From Burkholderia cepacia (GTDB taxonomy: Bacteria > Pseudomonadota > Gammaproteobacteria > Burkholderiales > Burkholderiaceae), in assembly GCF_029962485.1 (NCBI RefSeq), contig NZ_CP073637.1:372001-436000 (forward strand): 64,000 nucleotides of DNA, read 5' to 3'. Below are positions 45,212 to 54,009 of this stretch, in pieces. Each line of letters opens with the position of its first letter. Position 1 is the first letter of the stretch. The notes below the pieces were generated by a model. The model was not told the origin of the DNA. It did not search any database and was given only the letters and a program-made list of their open reading frames with translations. The position numbers were made by a program, and so were the translations under genes.

Positions 45212-48200
45212 ATGGCACAACAACTTCCACCGGGCGCCGAGAAGGAACAGGCCGTTTCCTGGCTCAGCGATATTTCGCCGAAAGATGTGGCGGCGGGGGG
45301 CGATCGTTTCAATAAGTGGTTGCTCAAGATCAGCGGCAATCACGTTTCGTTCGAGGATCTCAAAACGTTCGCGAGCGCGGTGCCGATCATCGGCAACCTG
45401 ATGGCGTTTTACGACGCGGTGTGCGACATCGTGATGATCGTCGAGAAGCGCCACGCCAATCTGCTCGACTACCTTGGGCTTGCAATCAACCTGATCGGGG
45501 TCATTCCGGTTCCGCCGCCGCTGGCATCGTTTCGCCTGTCGGCGCGCCCGCTTCTGGCGCTCGTGCGCAATCAATTGCTGATTTCGCGAGGCAATCTCGG
45601 GGCAGCGCTCATTTCGGTGCTTGTAACGCACGTCAACGCCGCTGCCGCGACCGAAATCGAAAACTTCCTGAAGACCCTGCAGGACGTTCTTGTTGAACTG
45701 CTGAACGACTGCGCGCACAAGGCGCAGGAATTGATGGTCGGTATTGCGACCGGACTGGAACTCGCCCTCAAAGGGCAAATTTTCGACAGTAGCGCGAACG
45801 TGCGGCGTACCGCGCAGATCGCTCAGAAGATGGACAAGCGCTCCTGGTACAACCCGATGCTGGTGGTTGACGCGATCGAGTACGGGTACGAAGGCTCGAT
45901 CGCGTTGGGGAAGGAAGCCGGAAACGCGACGGCCGGGACTGCTGCGAAGCTTGCTCCGGATTCGTGGCTGCAACCGTTCCGCGATATCGTTGCGTTCCTG
46001 AAGACCGAGGCGCCGAAAGTCGCGAAGGCGATCCGCGATCTGAACGGCAGCGAAGAAGGCAAGATGCTGTGGCTGATCGCGCAAGTGATCGAGGCCGTGG
46101 CAAGGGTGCGCGCACGCGGCAAGCTTCATGAAAAGACCGCCGACGTGCCGCCCGGCGGCAAGGGGCGCGCGCAGCATGATCGCCCTCAGGAGCCAGCAGG
46201 TGCGACCGGACAGCAGGCGCATGCGGCAGGTGCTGGCCAGAGTCCTTGTAAAGGTTGTGGGGTTGGTGCGTCGACCGGGTCGATCGATTTTGCTTTCGGC
46301 GACGAGACTTTCACTCACGCGGACTTTGAACTGCCCGGCGCGCTGCCGCTCGTCTGGGCGCGCACTTATCGGTCGCGCCTCTCCGCATACGACAACGGGG
46401 AACTTGGCGCGCGGTGGCTCACGCCCTATACGACGCGCATCGATGTCGAAGGCGATACATGGTTTTTCCGCGACGCCAGCGGGCGCAGCATCGAATATCG
46501 AGCGCTTGCAGTCGGAGGGGTGTATGACGACCTCTCGGAGAACCTGACGCTGACACGGCTGGACGAGACGTGGGTCACGATTGCATACGGTCACGACCAG
46601 CTTCATGCGTATGAACGGCGCGGCAATGCGTTCCGGCTGGCGATGCAGAAGGACCGTGCGGGCAATACGATCACGCTCGATTACGACGCGCTCGACCGCG
46701 TGGCACGCTTGATCGATGCGAGTGGCAACGTGCTGTCGTTCGAGCACGACAAGCAAGGCCGGGTCGTGATGATCGAGCAGGTGCTCGAGGAAGGAGCGCG
46801 CCGTACGCTTGCGAGTTACGCCTATGACGAAGCGGGCGATCTCGTGCGCGCAACCGACCGGTACGGCAACGCGTGGAGCTATCAGTACCGCCGCCATCTC
46901 GTGACGCGTTATACCGATCGCACCGGCCGCGGGATGACGCTTGAATGGGACGGCGCGGACGGTGAAGACAACGCGAACGCGAAATGCGTGCGCGAGTACG
47001 CGGACGACGGCAGCCTCGATATCCGCCTTGCATGGCATCCGAACATTCGGCTGACCTACGTGACCGATGCGCTCGGTCAGATGTCGCGCTATTACTTCAA
47101 TATCAAGGGGTACGTTTATCGAATCGCCTATCCGGACGGAAGCGAGGAATGGTTCCGGCGCGACGAGCACGACAATCTGACGCTGCACATTCTGCAAGAC
47201 GGCAGCATCGAGCAGATGCGTTATGACGCGCGTGGCAACCGGACATGGCACGAGCGCGCGGACGGCAGCATTGTCGAGATGGCGTACGACGACAAGGATC
47301 AGATGATCCGGCTCGTTGATCCGAACGGTCATGTCTGGCAGCGCAAGTACGATGATGCCGGCAACCTCGTCGAGGAAATCGATCCGCTCGAGCATGCGAC
47401 GAAGTACGCCTACAACGACAAAGGGTTGCCTGCGCAGATCACCGATGCGAAGGGCGGCTCGAAGGCACTTGAATACAATGCCGCCGGGCAATTGACGAGC
47501 TACACGGACTGCTCCGGAAAGACGACGGAGTGGCAATACGACGATATCGGCCGCGTGATCGAGACAAAGGACGCGTCCGGTGGCTTGGTTGCCTACGGTT
47601 ATGGACCGAACGGCCAATTGACGGAGACGCGTTCGCCGGCCGGTGTCGAGCACGTGCAATACGACGCAGAAGGCCGGTTGTTGCGGCATACGGATCAACT
47701 CAATCGATCGACCCGATACGGCTACGATGCAGTGGGTCGTATTGCGAGCCGCGCGGATGCGCTCGGGCAGACGATCGCGTATCGCTACGACCGTCTTGGC
47801 CGCTTGACCGCGCTGACCGATGCGAACCTTGCGACGTACCAGTTCCACTACGATCCGGCGGGGCGGTTGATCGAGGAAATCGGGTTTGATGGTAAGTCGA
47901 CGCGTTATCAATACGACTCGGACAGCGGCAGCCTTGTTTCGGTTGACGAAGCAGGTTGTGTGACGTCGATCGACGTCGATGCGAATGGCCGCCTGATGAA
48001 GCGTGTCGCGGGGGAAAGCGAGGAACGGTTTGCGTACGACCCGAGCGGCAGGCTGATCGACGCGGTGAACCGGTACAGCCGCGTGCAGTTCTTCTTCGAT
48101 CCGGTCGGCAATCTCGTGCGCGAACATCACGCCTACGATTTGTTCGGCGAGCGGCGTAGCTATGTGTGGCATCACGAATACGACGAGCTCGGTAACCGGC

Positions 48201-49771
48201 GACGTACCGTGCGGCCGGATGGCCATGCGGTTGATTGGCTGATGTATGGCTCGGGATATTTGCACGGGATGCTGCTCGATGGCGAGGAGCGTGTGCAATT
48301 CGAGCGCGATGACCTTCATCGCGAGACAGTGCGGGTGCTGTCGAGCAAGGTCGGGCAGCGCACGCACTACGATCCGGCAGGACGTGTGCTGCAACAGACG
48401 ATTCAGCGGTCGACGTCGCCTGCGCCGCTTGCCGAGCGGCGGTATCGCTATGACGCGGCGGGGCAGTTGTCGCGAATCGAGGATAGCCGCAAGGGCGGGA
48501 TCGACTATCGATACGACCCCGTCGGACGGTTGATCGAGGCGATCAGTCCGGTTGAGAAGGAGCGGTTTGCATTCGACCCGGCGAGCAACATCATCGATCC
48601 GGTGCGGCCGACCGAAGCACCGGCCTCCCGTCCGAGCCCGGTGCGGCCGGAAAGCACGTTGCCGGTCGAGGTGTCGAAGGTGCTGGGTAACCTGCTGAAG
48701 GCGTATGCAGGGATGCACTTCGAGTACGACACGCGCGGGAATCTGGTGCGCAAGCGTACGCCGGCGGGGGAGCAGGAATACGAGTGGGACGAATTCAATC
48801 GCTTGCTGGCGGCGCGGGTTGCGGAGGCGTCGCGGCAGAGTCAGTCACGGTATTTCTATGACGCGTTCGGTCGTCGGATCGCTAAAGAGGTGAATGGCGA
48901 GCGGACGGTGTTCGGATGGGATGGTGACACGCTGGCGTACGAGAGCGATGGCGAGCGTGGCACGCACTATTTGTACGAGCCGGGAACGTTTGTCCCGCTG
49001 GCGCAGTATGTGGCGGAACCGGTCGAAGGAATCTCGACGCCGGAGTGGAAGAGTACCGACCGCTATGTGCCGGAGGATGATCCGCTGCAGAAGGCGCCGG
49101 AGCGGCGGGGTGGCGCTGCGCTGTTCTATTACCACTGCGATCAGATCGGGACGCCGCAGTTGCTGACGGATGACGAAGGCGATGTCGTATGGGAAGCGTC
49201 GTATAAGGCTTGGGGTGAAGCGCGGGAAGTCATTGCGCGAACGTCGAAGGCGACGGGCGTCGTACCGAAGAACCCGTTGCGATTCCAGGGGCAGCAGGTT
49301 GATGAGGAAACGGGGCTCACCTATAACCGACACAGATACTACGATCCGAGCTCAGGTCGTTTCGTGTCAAAGGACCCGATCGGTCTCGCTGGCGGCGACA
49401 ATGTCTATCAATACGCACCGAACTCGACGGGATGGATTGATCCACTTGGATTGGCTCGTTGTCTAACATCGAGAGCAGCTCGTCGCGAAGCAATGCGGCA
49501 GGCAGGTATTCCGACGAGCCAACAGCCAATCGGTCAATCAAAGAACGCATCTGGCCGGGAGTATCGTTATGAAATTCCACAAGCAGGTGGAGGGAAAATT
49601 CAGGCCACTGTCCAGCAACAAACGATGGATGTGAGCCACCTTGACGATCCCCACTGGGAGGCGGGCAAGGTAAAGATCGATCCAATCAGCGGCGACACGC
49701 GGATGAATGACTATGGTCGACCTAAAATAGCTAATCCGAAAGGAAAGGCTTATTACGGGGGATGTCAATGA
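45212..49771 (+). CDS. rhs: Rhs polymorphic toxin, T6SS effector
   Basis: A 1519-residue Rhs protein. Residues 1-340 are a helical N-terminal region with hydrophobic stretches near 60-130; a CKGC motif (about 345) and DUF6531 (FELPGALPLVWARTYRS) follow. Dozens of YD repeats fill residues 400-1300, forming the beta-cocoon that shields the toxin. The core ends near 1414 in IDPLGLARC, the self-cleavage boundary. The last 105 residues are the toxin: REAMRQAGIPTSQQP, then GREYRYEIPQAGGG, then MDVSHLDDPHWEAGKVK. This resembles a small RNase-type tip of polymorphic toxins (Ntox24-like, tentative). The stop overlaps the immunity gene. Confidence 0.93.
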   Translation: MAQQLPPGAEKEQAVSWLSDISPKDVAAGGDRFNKWLLKISGNHVSFEDLKTFASAVPIIGNLMAFYDAVCDIVMIVEKRHANLLDYLGLAINLIGVIPVPPPLASFRLSARPLLALVRNQLLISRGNLGAALISVLVTHVNAAAATEIENFLKTLQDVLVELLNDCAHKAQELMVGIATGLELALKGQIFDSSANVRRTAQIAQKMDKRSWYNPMLVVDAIEYGYEGSIALGKEAGNATAGTAAKLAPDSWLQPFRDIVAFLKTEAPKVAKAIRDLNGSEEGKMLWLIAQVIEAVARVRARGKLHEKTADVPPGGKGRAQHDRPQEPAGATGQQAHAAGAGQSPCKGCGVGASTGSIDFAFGDETFTHADFELPGALPLVWARTYRSRLSAYDNGELGARWLTPYTTRIDVEGDTWFFRDASGRSIEYRALAVGGVYDDLSENLTLTRLDETWVTIAYGHDQLHAYERRGNAFRLAMQKDRAGNTITLDYDALDRVARLIDASGNVLSFEHDKQGRVVMIEQVLEEGARRTLASYAYDEAGDLVRATDRYGNAWSYQYRRHLVTRYTDRTGRGMTLEWDGADGEDNANAKCVREYADDGSLDIRLAWHPNIRLTYVTDALGQMSRYYFNIKGYVYRIAYPDGSEEWFRRDEHDNLTLHILQDGSIEQMRYDARGNRTWHERADGSIVEMAYDDKDQMIRLVDPNGHVWQRKYDDAGNLVEEIDPLEHATKYAYNDKGLPAQITDAKGGSKALEYNAAGQLTSYTDCSGKTTEWQYDDIGRVIETKDASGGLVAYGYGPNGQLTETRSPAGVEHVQYDAEGRLLRHTDQLNRSTRYGYDAVGRIASRADALGQTIAYRYDRLGRLTALTDANLATYQFHYDPAGRLIEEIGFDGKSTRYQYDSDSGSLVSVDEAGCVTSIDVDANGRLMKRVAGESEERFAYDPSGRLIDAVNRYSRVQFFFDPVGNLVREHHAYDLFGERRSYVWHHEYDELGNRRRTVRPDGHAVDWLMYGSGYLHGMLLDGEERVQFERDDLHRETVRVLSSKVGQRTHYDPAGRVLQQTIQRSTSPAPLAERRYRYDAAGQLSRIEDSRKGGIDYRYDPVGRLIEAISPVEKERFAFDPASNIIDPVRPTEAPASRPSPVRPESTLPVEVSKVLGNLLKAYAGMHFEYDTRGNLVRKRTPAGEQEYEWDEFNRLLAARVAEASRQSQSRYFYDAFGRRIAKEVNGERTVFGWDGDTLAYESDGERGTHYLYEPGTFVPLAQYVAEPVEGISTPEWKSTDRYVPEDDPLQKAPERRGGAALFYYHCDQIGTPQLLTDDEGDVVWEASYKAWGEAREVIARTSKATGVVPKNPLRFQGQQVDEETGLTYNRHRYYDPSSGRFVSKDPIGLAGGDNVYQYAPNSTGWIDPLGLARCLTSRAARREAMRQAGIPTSQQPIGQSKNASGREYRYEIPQAGGGKIQATVQQQTMDVSHLDDPHWEAGKVKIDPISGDTRMNDYGRPKIANPKGKAYYGGCQ

Positions 49772-50238
49772 GCGAGAACCATGTGGGTGAGTACCGGAAG
49801 GAGCTTCTTTTCAGGAGGGCCAATGGAAAGAAAATTTTAGGTGCTTACCTTTCCAAAGTCGCAGTGTTATTTCCATCTCTGGCTCGTCCAGAATTGCTAT
49901 CCCTTGAGGAGACGGATTTAATTTTAGAGAGATTCAGACTAGTTTGTGCTGATCTTCGGCAAGAAAAAATTCGGATCCCTGCGGGGGATGTTCATTCGCA
50001 ATTGTCAGCTATTCGGAATTTTGGGGGTGGTTTCTATGTTTTGGTTGATGAGGACTGGAAATATTGCGGCTTGCTGAAGGTGGGTGCGATAGAAACTCTG
50101 AATGTGTTGGTCGAGTTTGGTGGGGAGATATTGAATGATCTTGTTTTTATATCGACTGACATGTCATTGGTTGTTGATTTTGATTTTTTTGAGATGAACG
50201 GACTTCAATTGATAGATATAAAAAAATGGTGTAAATAG
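49768..50238 (+). CDS. Putative immunity protein for the Rhs toxin tip
   Basis: A 156-residue acidic protein with no family I recognise. The call rests on context: it starts in the ATGA that ends the rhs gene, so it is co-translated with the toxin, as immunity genes are. Base composition is clearly more AT-rich than any neighbour (runs such as GATTTTGATTTTTTTGAG near 50177), which suggests recent transfer with the tip. I chose ATG 49768 because GGGGG precedes it by six bases; ATG 49762 is too close to that site. Confidence 0.7.
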   Translation: MSENHVGEYRKELLFRRANGKKILGAYLSKVAVLFPSLARPELLSLEETDLILERFRLVCADLRQEKIRIPAGDVHSQLSAIRNFGGGFYVLVDEDWKYCGLLKVGAIETLNVLVEFGGEILNDLVFISTDMSLVVDFDFFEMNGLQLIDIKKWCK

Positions 50239-50259
50239 TAGGGCGGATGCACAGGGATG

Positions 50260-51285
50260 CGAGTGGGGTGAATTTAATCGCTTGTTGTCGGCGCTGGTTG
50301 CGGAGGCGTCGCGGCAGAGTCAGTCACGGTATTTCTATGACGCGTTCGGCCGCCGGATCGCTAAGGAGGTGAATGGCGAGCGTGGCACGCACTATCTATA
50401 CGAGCCGGGAACGTTCGTGCCGCTGGCGCAGTATGTGGCGGAACCGGTCGAGGGAATTTCGACGCCGGAGTGGAAGAGTACCGATCGTTACGTGCCGGAG
50501 CAGGACCCGCTGCAGAAGATGCCGGAGCGGCGGGGTGACGGGCGCTGTTCTATTACCACTGCGATCAGATCGGAACGCCGCAGTTGCTGACGGATGACGA
50601 AGGCGATGTCGTATGGGAAGCGTCGTATAAGGCTTGGGGTGAAGCGCGGGAAGTCATTGGGCGAACATCGAAGGCGACGGGCGTCGTACCGAAGAACCCG
50701 TTGCGATTCCAGGGGCAGCAGGTTGATGAGGAAACGGGGCTCACCTATAACCGGCATCGGTATTATGATCCGAGCAGTGGCCGGTTCATCAGCAAGGACC
50801 CGATCGGACTGGCAGGTGGCCTGAATCTGTTCCGGTACGCACTGAATCCGGTACAGTGGATCGATCCGTTGGGGTTAGCGCCTTGCAACTTACTCCGTTA
50901 TAAAATCAGGGACGGCCTTACACCGATGGCGGGCACACGCCAGACGGGCATCAACCGAGCCTGGAAAGCGGAGCAGGATTTGGTGAAGGCAACGGGTTCG
51001 GGGACAGTTGACTGGACGCCAGCACAAATGGACGAATTGCTAAGTTCCGGGAAAGTTGCTGGATTTACAGGCCATCACATAAACAACGTTGAGAGTAACC
51101 CTGCATGGGCGGGTGACCCGCGCAACATTGTTTTCCTGTCAAATGGGCCGAACGGTGGCGATCATTTGAATAGTTTGCAAGGGCACCGAGGTAACTATCA
51201 GAACGCCACTTCGGGTCGATTGATTGATCGTGCGGCAATGACAAATCAGCATCAACGAGAGAATAGAAATGCAACCTGTCGATAG
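50260..51285 (+). pseudogene. Displaced rhs C-terminal cassette with a GHH/HNH-like nuclease tip
   Basis: This repeats the end of the rhs core (48781-49460) without an ATG start or upstream core. Compared with the intact gene it lacks 18 codons between two GGCGAGCG copies (near 50380), and a one-base loss near 50538 shifts the frame. The second part, open from 50584, runs through RFQGQQVDEETGLTYNRH and the boundary WIDPLGLAPC into a new 135-residue tip. That tip has FTGHHINNVESNPAWAGDPRNIVFLS and a late GHRGNYQN, the pattern of GHH/HNH-type nuclease toxins. It is an orphan module, probably silent until recombined onto a full core. Confidence 0.85.
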
Positions 51286-51847
51286 TATTTTTAGTGAGAT
51301 TCGCCAGATTCTCGGTGTTGATGAAGATTCTGCCCAACAAACGACTACGTCCGAAATATTGACACTGCCATGGAACAACGAGGCCGCAACTTGGTTATCA
51401 GCACTAAGAGCGAATGACCTACATATTCCTTGGTCGGCTGAGGAGCTTCGCCTATTCGGAAACAAAGCTAGCTTGGAAAACGGACAGATTGGGTACCGTA
51501 TTGACTCGACAGGGAGGCGTTTACCAAACTGGCCGGACGACTGGGTAGCCCTCGGAGAGATAAGCGGTGATCCAATCATTGGAAGGGTTGGAGCGGATGG
51601 TTGTGTCATCCTCTTTGCTCGTCATGGTTCGGGAGCGTGGCAAGCGAATCCTGTTTCGAACGACACGAAGGCATTTGCCGAGGCGTTACGCATTTGGTGC
51701 GATCTCTTTGTAAGGCGATACTCGAAAGATATTTACGATGACACGCTAGCTGTACGACCAGACTTTTTGGCGGAACTTCAGCAGCGGGTTAACCAAACTC
51801 TATCGAATACCCAAACCGACGTGTTCATGAGCATGGTTGATGGTTAA
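51269..51847 (+). CDS. SUKH (SMI1/KNR4)-like immunity protein
   Basis: A 192-residue acidic protein. The central part, [19 protein letters not shown], is the typical SUKH core (W-x-x-x-G, then GDPII). SUKH proteins are the commonest immunity family for nuclease toxins. The gene overlaps the end of the GHH-like tip by 17 bases, which marks it as the partner of that tip. Codon use is more AT-rich than in the T6SS genes. ATG 51269 follows ACGAGAGAAT. Confidence 0.8.
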   Translation: MQPVDSIFSEIRQILGVDEDSAQQTTTSEILTLPWNNEAATWLSALRANDLHIPWSAEELRLFGNKASLENGQIGYRIDSTGRRLPNWPDDWVALGEISGDPIIGRVGADGCVILFARHGSGAWQANPVSNDTKAFAEALRIWCDLFVRRYSKDIYDDTLAVRPDFLAELQQRVNQTLSNTQTDVFMSMVDG

Positions 51848-51849
51848 AG

Positions 51850-52260
51850 ACGGGGCTGCACTATAACCGACACAGATACTACGATCCGAGCTCAGGTCGT
51901 TTCGTGTCAAAGGACCCGATCGGTCTCGCGGGCGGCGACAACCTCTATCAATATGCGCCGAACCCGGTGCAGTGGATTGACCCGCTAGGGCTCACGAAAT
52001 GCCCTTGCGCCGACGATTGCGAGAAGATTCTCGCCGACGAAAATGCGGACAGGTTCGCCGAAGCATGTGCACATGACCGCTCGTTCGGTCCGACCGGCGC
52101 CATGCGGATCGTCTTGATCTCGCGGCAAGCATCACCGTCGTCTCCCTTCCCGATCCGCTCTCGCCGGATGTTCGATCTGGCGGCGTTTCGATCGATGTGC
52201 AGCACGCAACCCGACCTGCAACGGAAGCCGGCCAATCGCGCTCGCTTGAAATTGGCATAA
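51850..52260 (+). pseudogene. Second displaced rhs cassette, shorter
   Basis: Similarity to the rhs core starts abruptly three bases after the SUKH gene: TGL(H)[25 protein letters not shown] in frame from 51850, then the boundary [10 protein letters not shown] near 51990. It matches bases 49312-49460 of the intact gene. The following 88-residue tip ([24 protein letters not shown] and on) resembles no toxin known to me and its end, an Arg/Ser-rich run, looks out of frame, so the tip may itself be broken. There is no start site or upstream core. Confidence 0.75.
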
Positions 52261-52327
52261 TCACGGCCTGCCGCGAGAATCTCGCGGCCGAAGCAACGCA
52301 ATCATCTCCGATACCACTGCAATACCC

Positions 52328-52645
52328 ATGTCGATCGACTCCGCGACCGAAGTGTCGCTGCAACATATTCTCGAACGCCCGGGCGATTTCTCCGGATGGC
52401 TCTACCTGCCGCCGAGGCCTTGGACGCTCGATACGGCGGGCGCTTTTTCCGAAGACACCGGAAACGACGAAGAGGTCGCCGCGCCTGCCATCGCCCGCCA
52501 ATCCGGCTGGCAGATCACGCTCGACAGCGCGACGATCGAGGACATCGTGATCAACGCGCACGACCAGATCGACGAGCCGAGCATGGCTCAGTTGTTCGAT
52601 GCGTTCGTGTTCTACATCGAAAACGACGCGTTCATTCTGTTCTGA
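52328..52645 (+). CDS. Putative immunity-like protein
   Basis: A 105-residue acidic protein, starting MSIDSATEVSLQHILERPGDF and with GWLYLPPRPWTLDTAGAF near residue 23. The pattern is shared by small proteins found beside Rhs and contact-toxin genes in Burkholderia (DUF7716-like, tentative). It lies 67 bases after the broken tip of the second displaced cassette and may be the immunity gene left from it. No clear ribosome binding site precedes the ATG. Confidence 0.6.
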   Translation: MSIDSATEVSLQHILERPGDFSGWLYLPPRPWTLDTAGAFSEDTGNDEEVAAPAIARQSGWQITLDSATIEDIVINAHDQIDEPSMAQLFDAFVFYIENDAFILF

Positions 52646-52696
52646 CGGCACGCAGGCCGCTCGCCGGCGGCACGGCGCGTTCAACCGGGAGGCCCG

Positions 52697-52783
52697 ATGC
52701 ACGACGCGAATCCCAAATCGCTCGTCACCGAACTGCGCGACCGCGAATTCGACGTGATCCACGTATGCTGGCAGACCGGCTGA
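52697..52783 (+). CDS. Possible 28-residue ORF or gene remnant
   Basis: A short frame begins at ATG 52697, eight bases after GGGAGG, and gives MHDANPKSLVTELRDREFDV and eight more residues. The ribosome binding site is good, but the product is too short to assign. It is probably the stump of an immunity or toxin gene trimmed during cassette exchange. Confidence 0.35.
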   Translation: MHDANPKSLVTELRDREFDVIHVCWQTG

Positions 52784-52811
52784 CTCGCCGCGCGACAGGA
52801 GGGAAATCAAC

Positions 52812-53147
52812 ATGGCAGGCGATCCCGCGACGCTGCGCGCGCAACAGGAAGCCATTTGCGCGCGATATGGCCTGCCTGCCGTCGAGCCTGAAGACATGGT
52901 TGCCGTCGCGATGTCGACACTCGGGCGCATGCCTGTCTACGGCACCCGCATCTCGCTGTCCGAGGGCGAGAACGTCGGCTGGTTCTTCCATTGCGGCGAA
53001 TACTCCGACGCGGTCGATTTTTATCAACCGCTGCATGCCGCGCACTTGTCGACATACCTGCCATCGGTTCTCCCCTATCTGCGGTTGCCGGCCGGTGCGC
53101 GTTTCATCGTCGACGATGCGGGTTATGAAGATGTCTGGATTGAGTGA
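52812..53147 (+). CDS. Imm33-like immunity protein
   Basis: A 111-residue protein. The block GENVGWFFHCGEYSDAVDFYQPLHA, followed by LPYLRLPAGARFIVDDAGYEDVW near the C-terminus, matches the immunity family Imm33 (DUF2185-related) as I know it. It has a strong GGAGG ribosome binding site. No toxin gene that it could neutralise is intact nearby, so it is an orphan immunity gene. A bidirectional terminator follows and separates this locus from the T6SS genes. Confidence 0.65.
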   Translation: MAGDPATLRAQQEAICARYGLPAVEPEDMVAVAMSTLGRMPVYGTRISLSEGENVGWFFHCGEYSDAVDFYQPLHAAHLSTYLPSVLPYLRLPAGARFIVDDAGYEDVWIE

Positions 53148-53164
53148 TGCATCGAAACGCGTGC

Positions 53165-53196
53165 AAAAAAAAGGACCGCATTGCGGTCCTTTTTTC
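53165..53196. terminator. Bidirectional terminator between the toxin locus and tssL
   Basis: Stem GGACCGC (53173-53179) pairs with GCGGTCC (53183-53189) around a three-base loop, with eight A on the left and six T on the right. It can end transcription of both the rightward immunity genes and the leftward tssLKJ genes. Confidence 0.92.
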
Positions 53197-53226
53197 ACGA
53201 AGCGGCGTTGGAACGCTCCGCGCTTC

Positions 53227-54009
53227 TTACGGCAACGAAATCGTCAAATTGGCCGACTCCGGCCCGACCTTGATCACCTGTGAATAAGGCGCCAACGCCT
53301 GCAGCGTCTTGTCCTTCAGATACGTGTTGAGCCCGAGAAACCCGAGCAGCGCAACCAGCGCGAACACGGCCCCGATCGCCCAGACCGGTACCTCACGCTT
53401 CAACCGGTGCGCGATCTGGTCCGGCAGCGGCCAATTCGGCGCGAACGGCGCGCGCTTGCCCTTCATATGGGCGATTTCGTCGCCCAGCCGCGCCGTCAGA
53501 TAAGCGAGCTTCTCCGGCCCCTCGAGCAGATACTTGCCCTGAAACCCGAGCAGCAGGCACATATGAAACACCTCGAGCGACTGCAGCCGCGCCGCACCCT
53601 GCGCGCGGCACTCCTCGAGATACTGATAGAACTTCTCGCCCGCGAGCTGCTCGCCGAACAGCACGAGCTGCAGCGGCCGGCGCTCCCAGTCCGCGCGGAT
53701 CTTGAACTGCGACGACAGCACCATTTCGTCGATGGCCGCGCAGAACGCGAATTTCGCGCCGTACACATCCTCGGCGGCGATATTCAGCTTCTTCGCACCG
53801 CGCTCGAAATCCGACAGGAATTCCTGGATCCGCGTGCCGAACTCGCCGGCGCTGTCCGGTTCCCGCCCGTTCTTGAGCAGGAACAGCATGAAGAAGCCGT
53901 CGTACAGCAAGTCGAGCAGCGAACGCGCCTGGAACGCGGAGTCCGTCGACGCCGGGGTATGCATGGGTGCCGGCGCGTTGTCGCCGAACAGGGAAGGCGC
54001 GTAGCTCAT
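53227..54009 (-). CDS. tssL: T6SS inner-membrane protein TssL (DotU/IcmH)
   Basis: A 260-residue protein. The cytoplasmic DotU domain (residues 25-200) has FQARSLLDLLYDGFFMLF, FCAAIDEMVLSSQF and the QLVLFGEQLAGEKFYQYLE motif that marks the family. One membrane helix (VWAIGAVFALVALLGFLGL) follows near residue 218, with a short periplasmic tail. There is no peptidoglycan-binding OmpA domain. TssL joins TssM and TssJ in the envelope complex. The start overlaps tssK by four bases (ATGA). Confidence 0.93.
   Translation of the reverse strand: MSYAPSLFGDNAPAPMHTPASTDSAFQARSLLDLLYDGFFMLFLLKNGREPDSAGEFGTRIQEFLSDFERGAKKLNIAAEDVYGAKFAFCAAIDEMVLSSQFKIRADWERRPLQLVLFGEQLAGEKFYQYLEECRAQGAARLQSLEVFHMCLLLGFQGKYLLEGPEKLAYLTARLGDEIAHMKGKRAPFAPNWPLPDQIAHRLKREVPVWAIGAVFALVALLGFLGLNTYLKDKTLQALAPYSQVIKVGPESANLTISLP

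Noticed and set aside
44684..48718. A 1344-codon open frame on the minus strand across vgrG and rhs
   Set aside because: It is antisense to two clearly identified genes, is Arg/His-rich, has no family motifs and no ribosome binding site. Long antisense frames are common in very GC-rich DNA.
41985..53160. Insertion sequence or transposase as the cause of the rhs cassette repeats
   Set aside because: No transposase-like protein or terminal repeats are seen; the repeats are copies of the rhs core itself.
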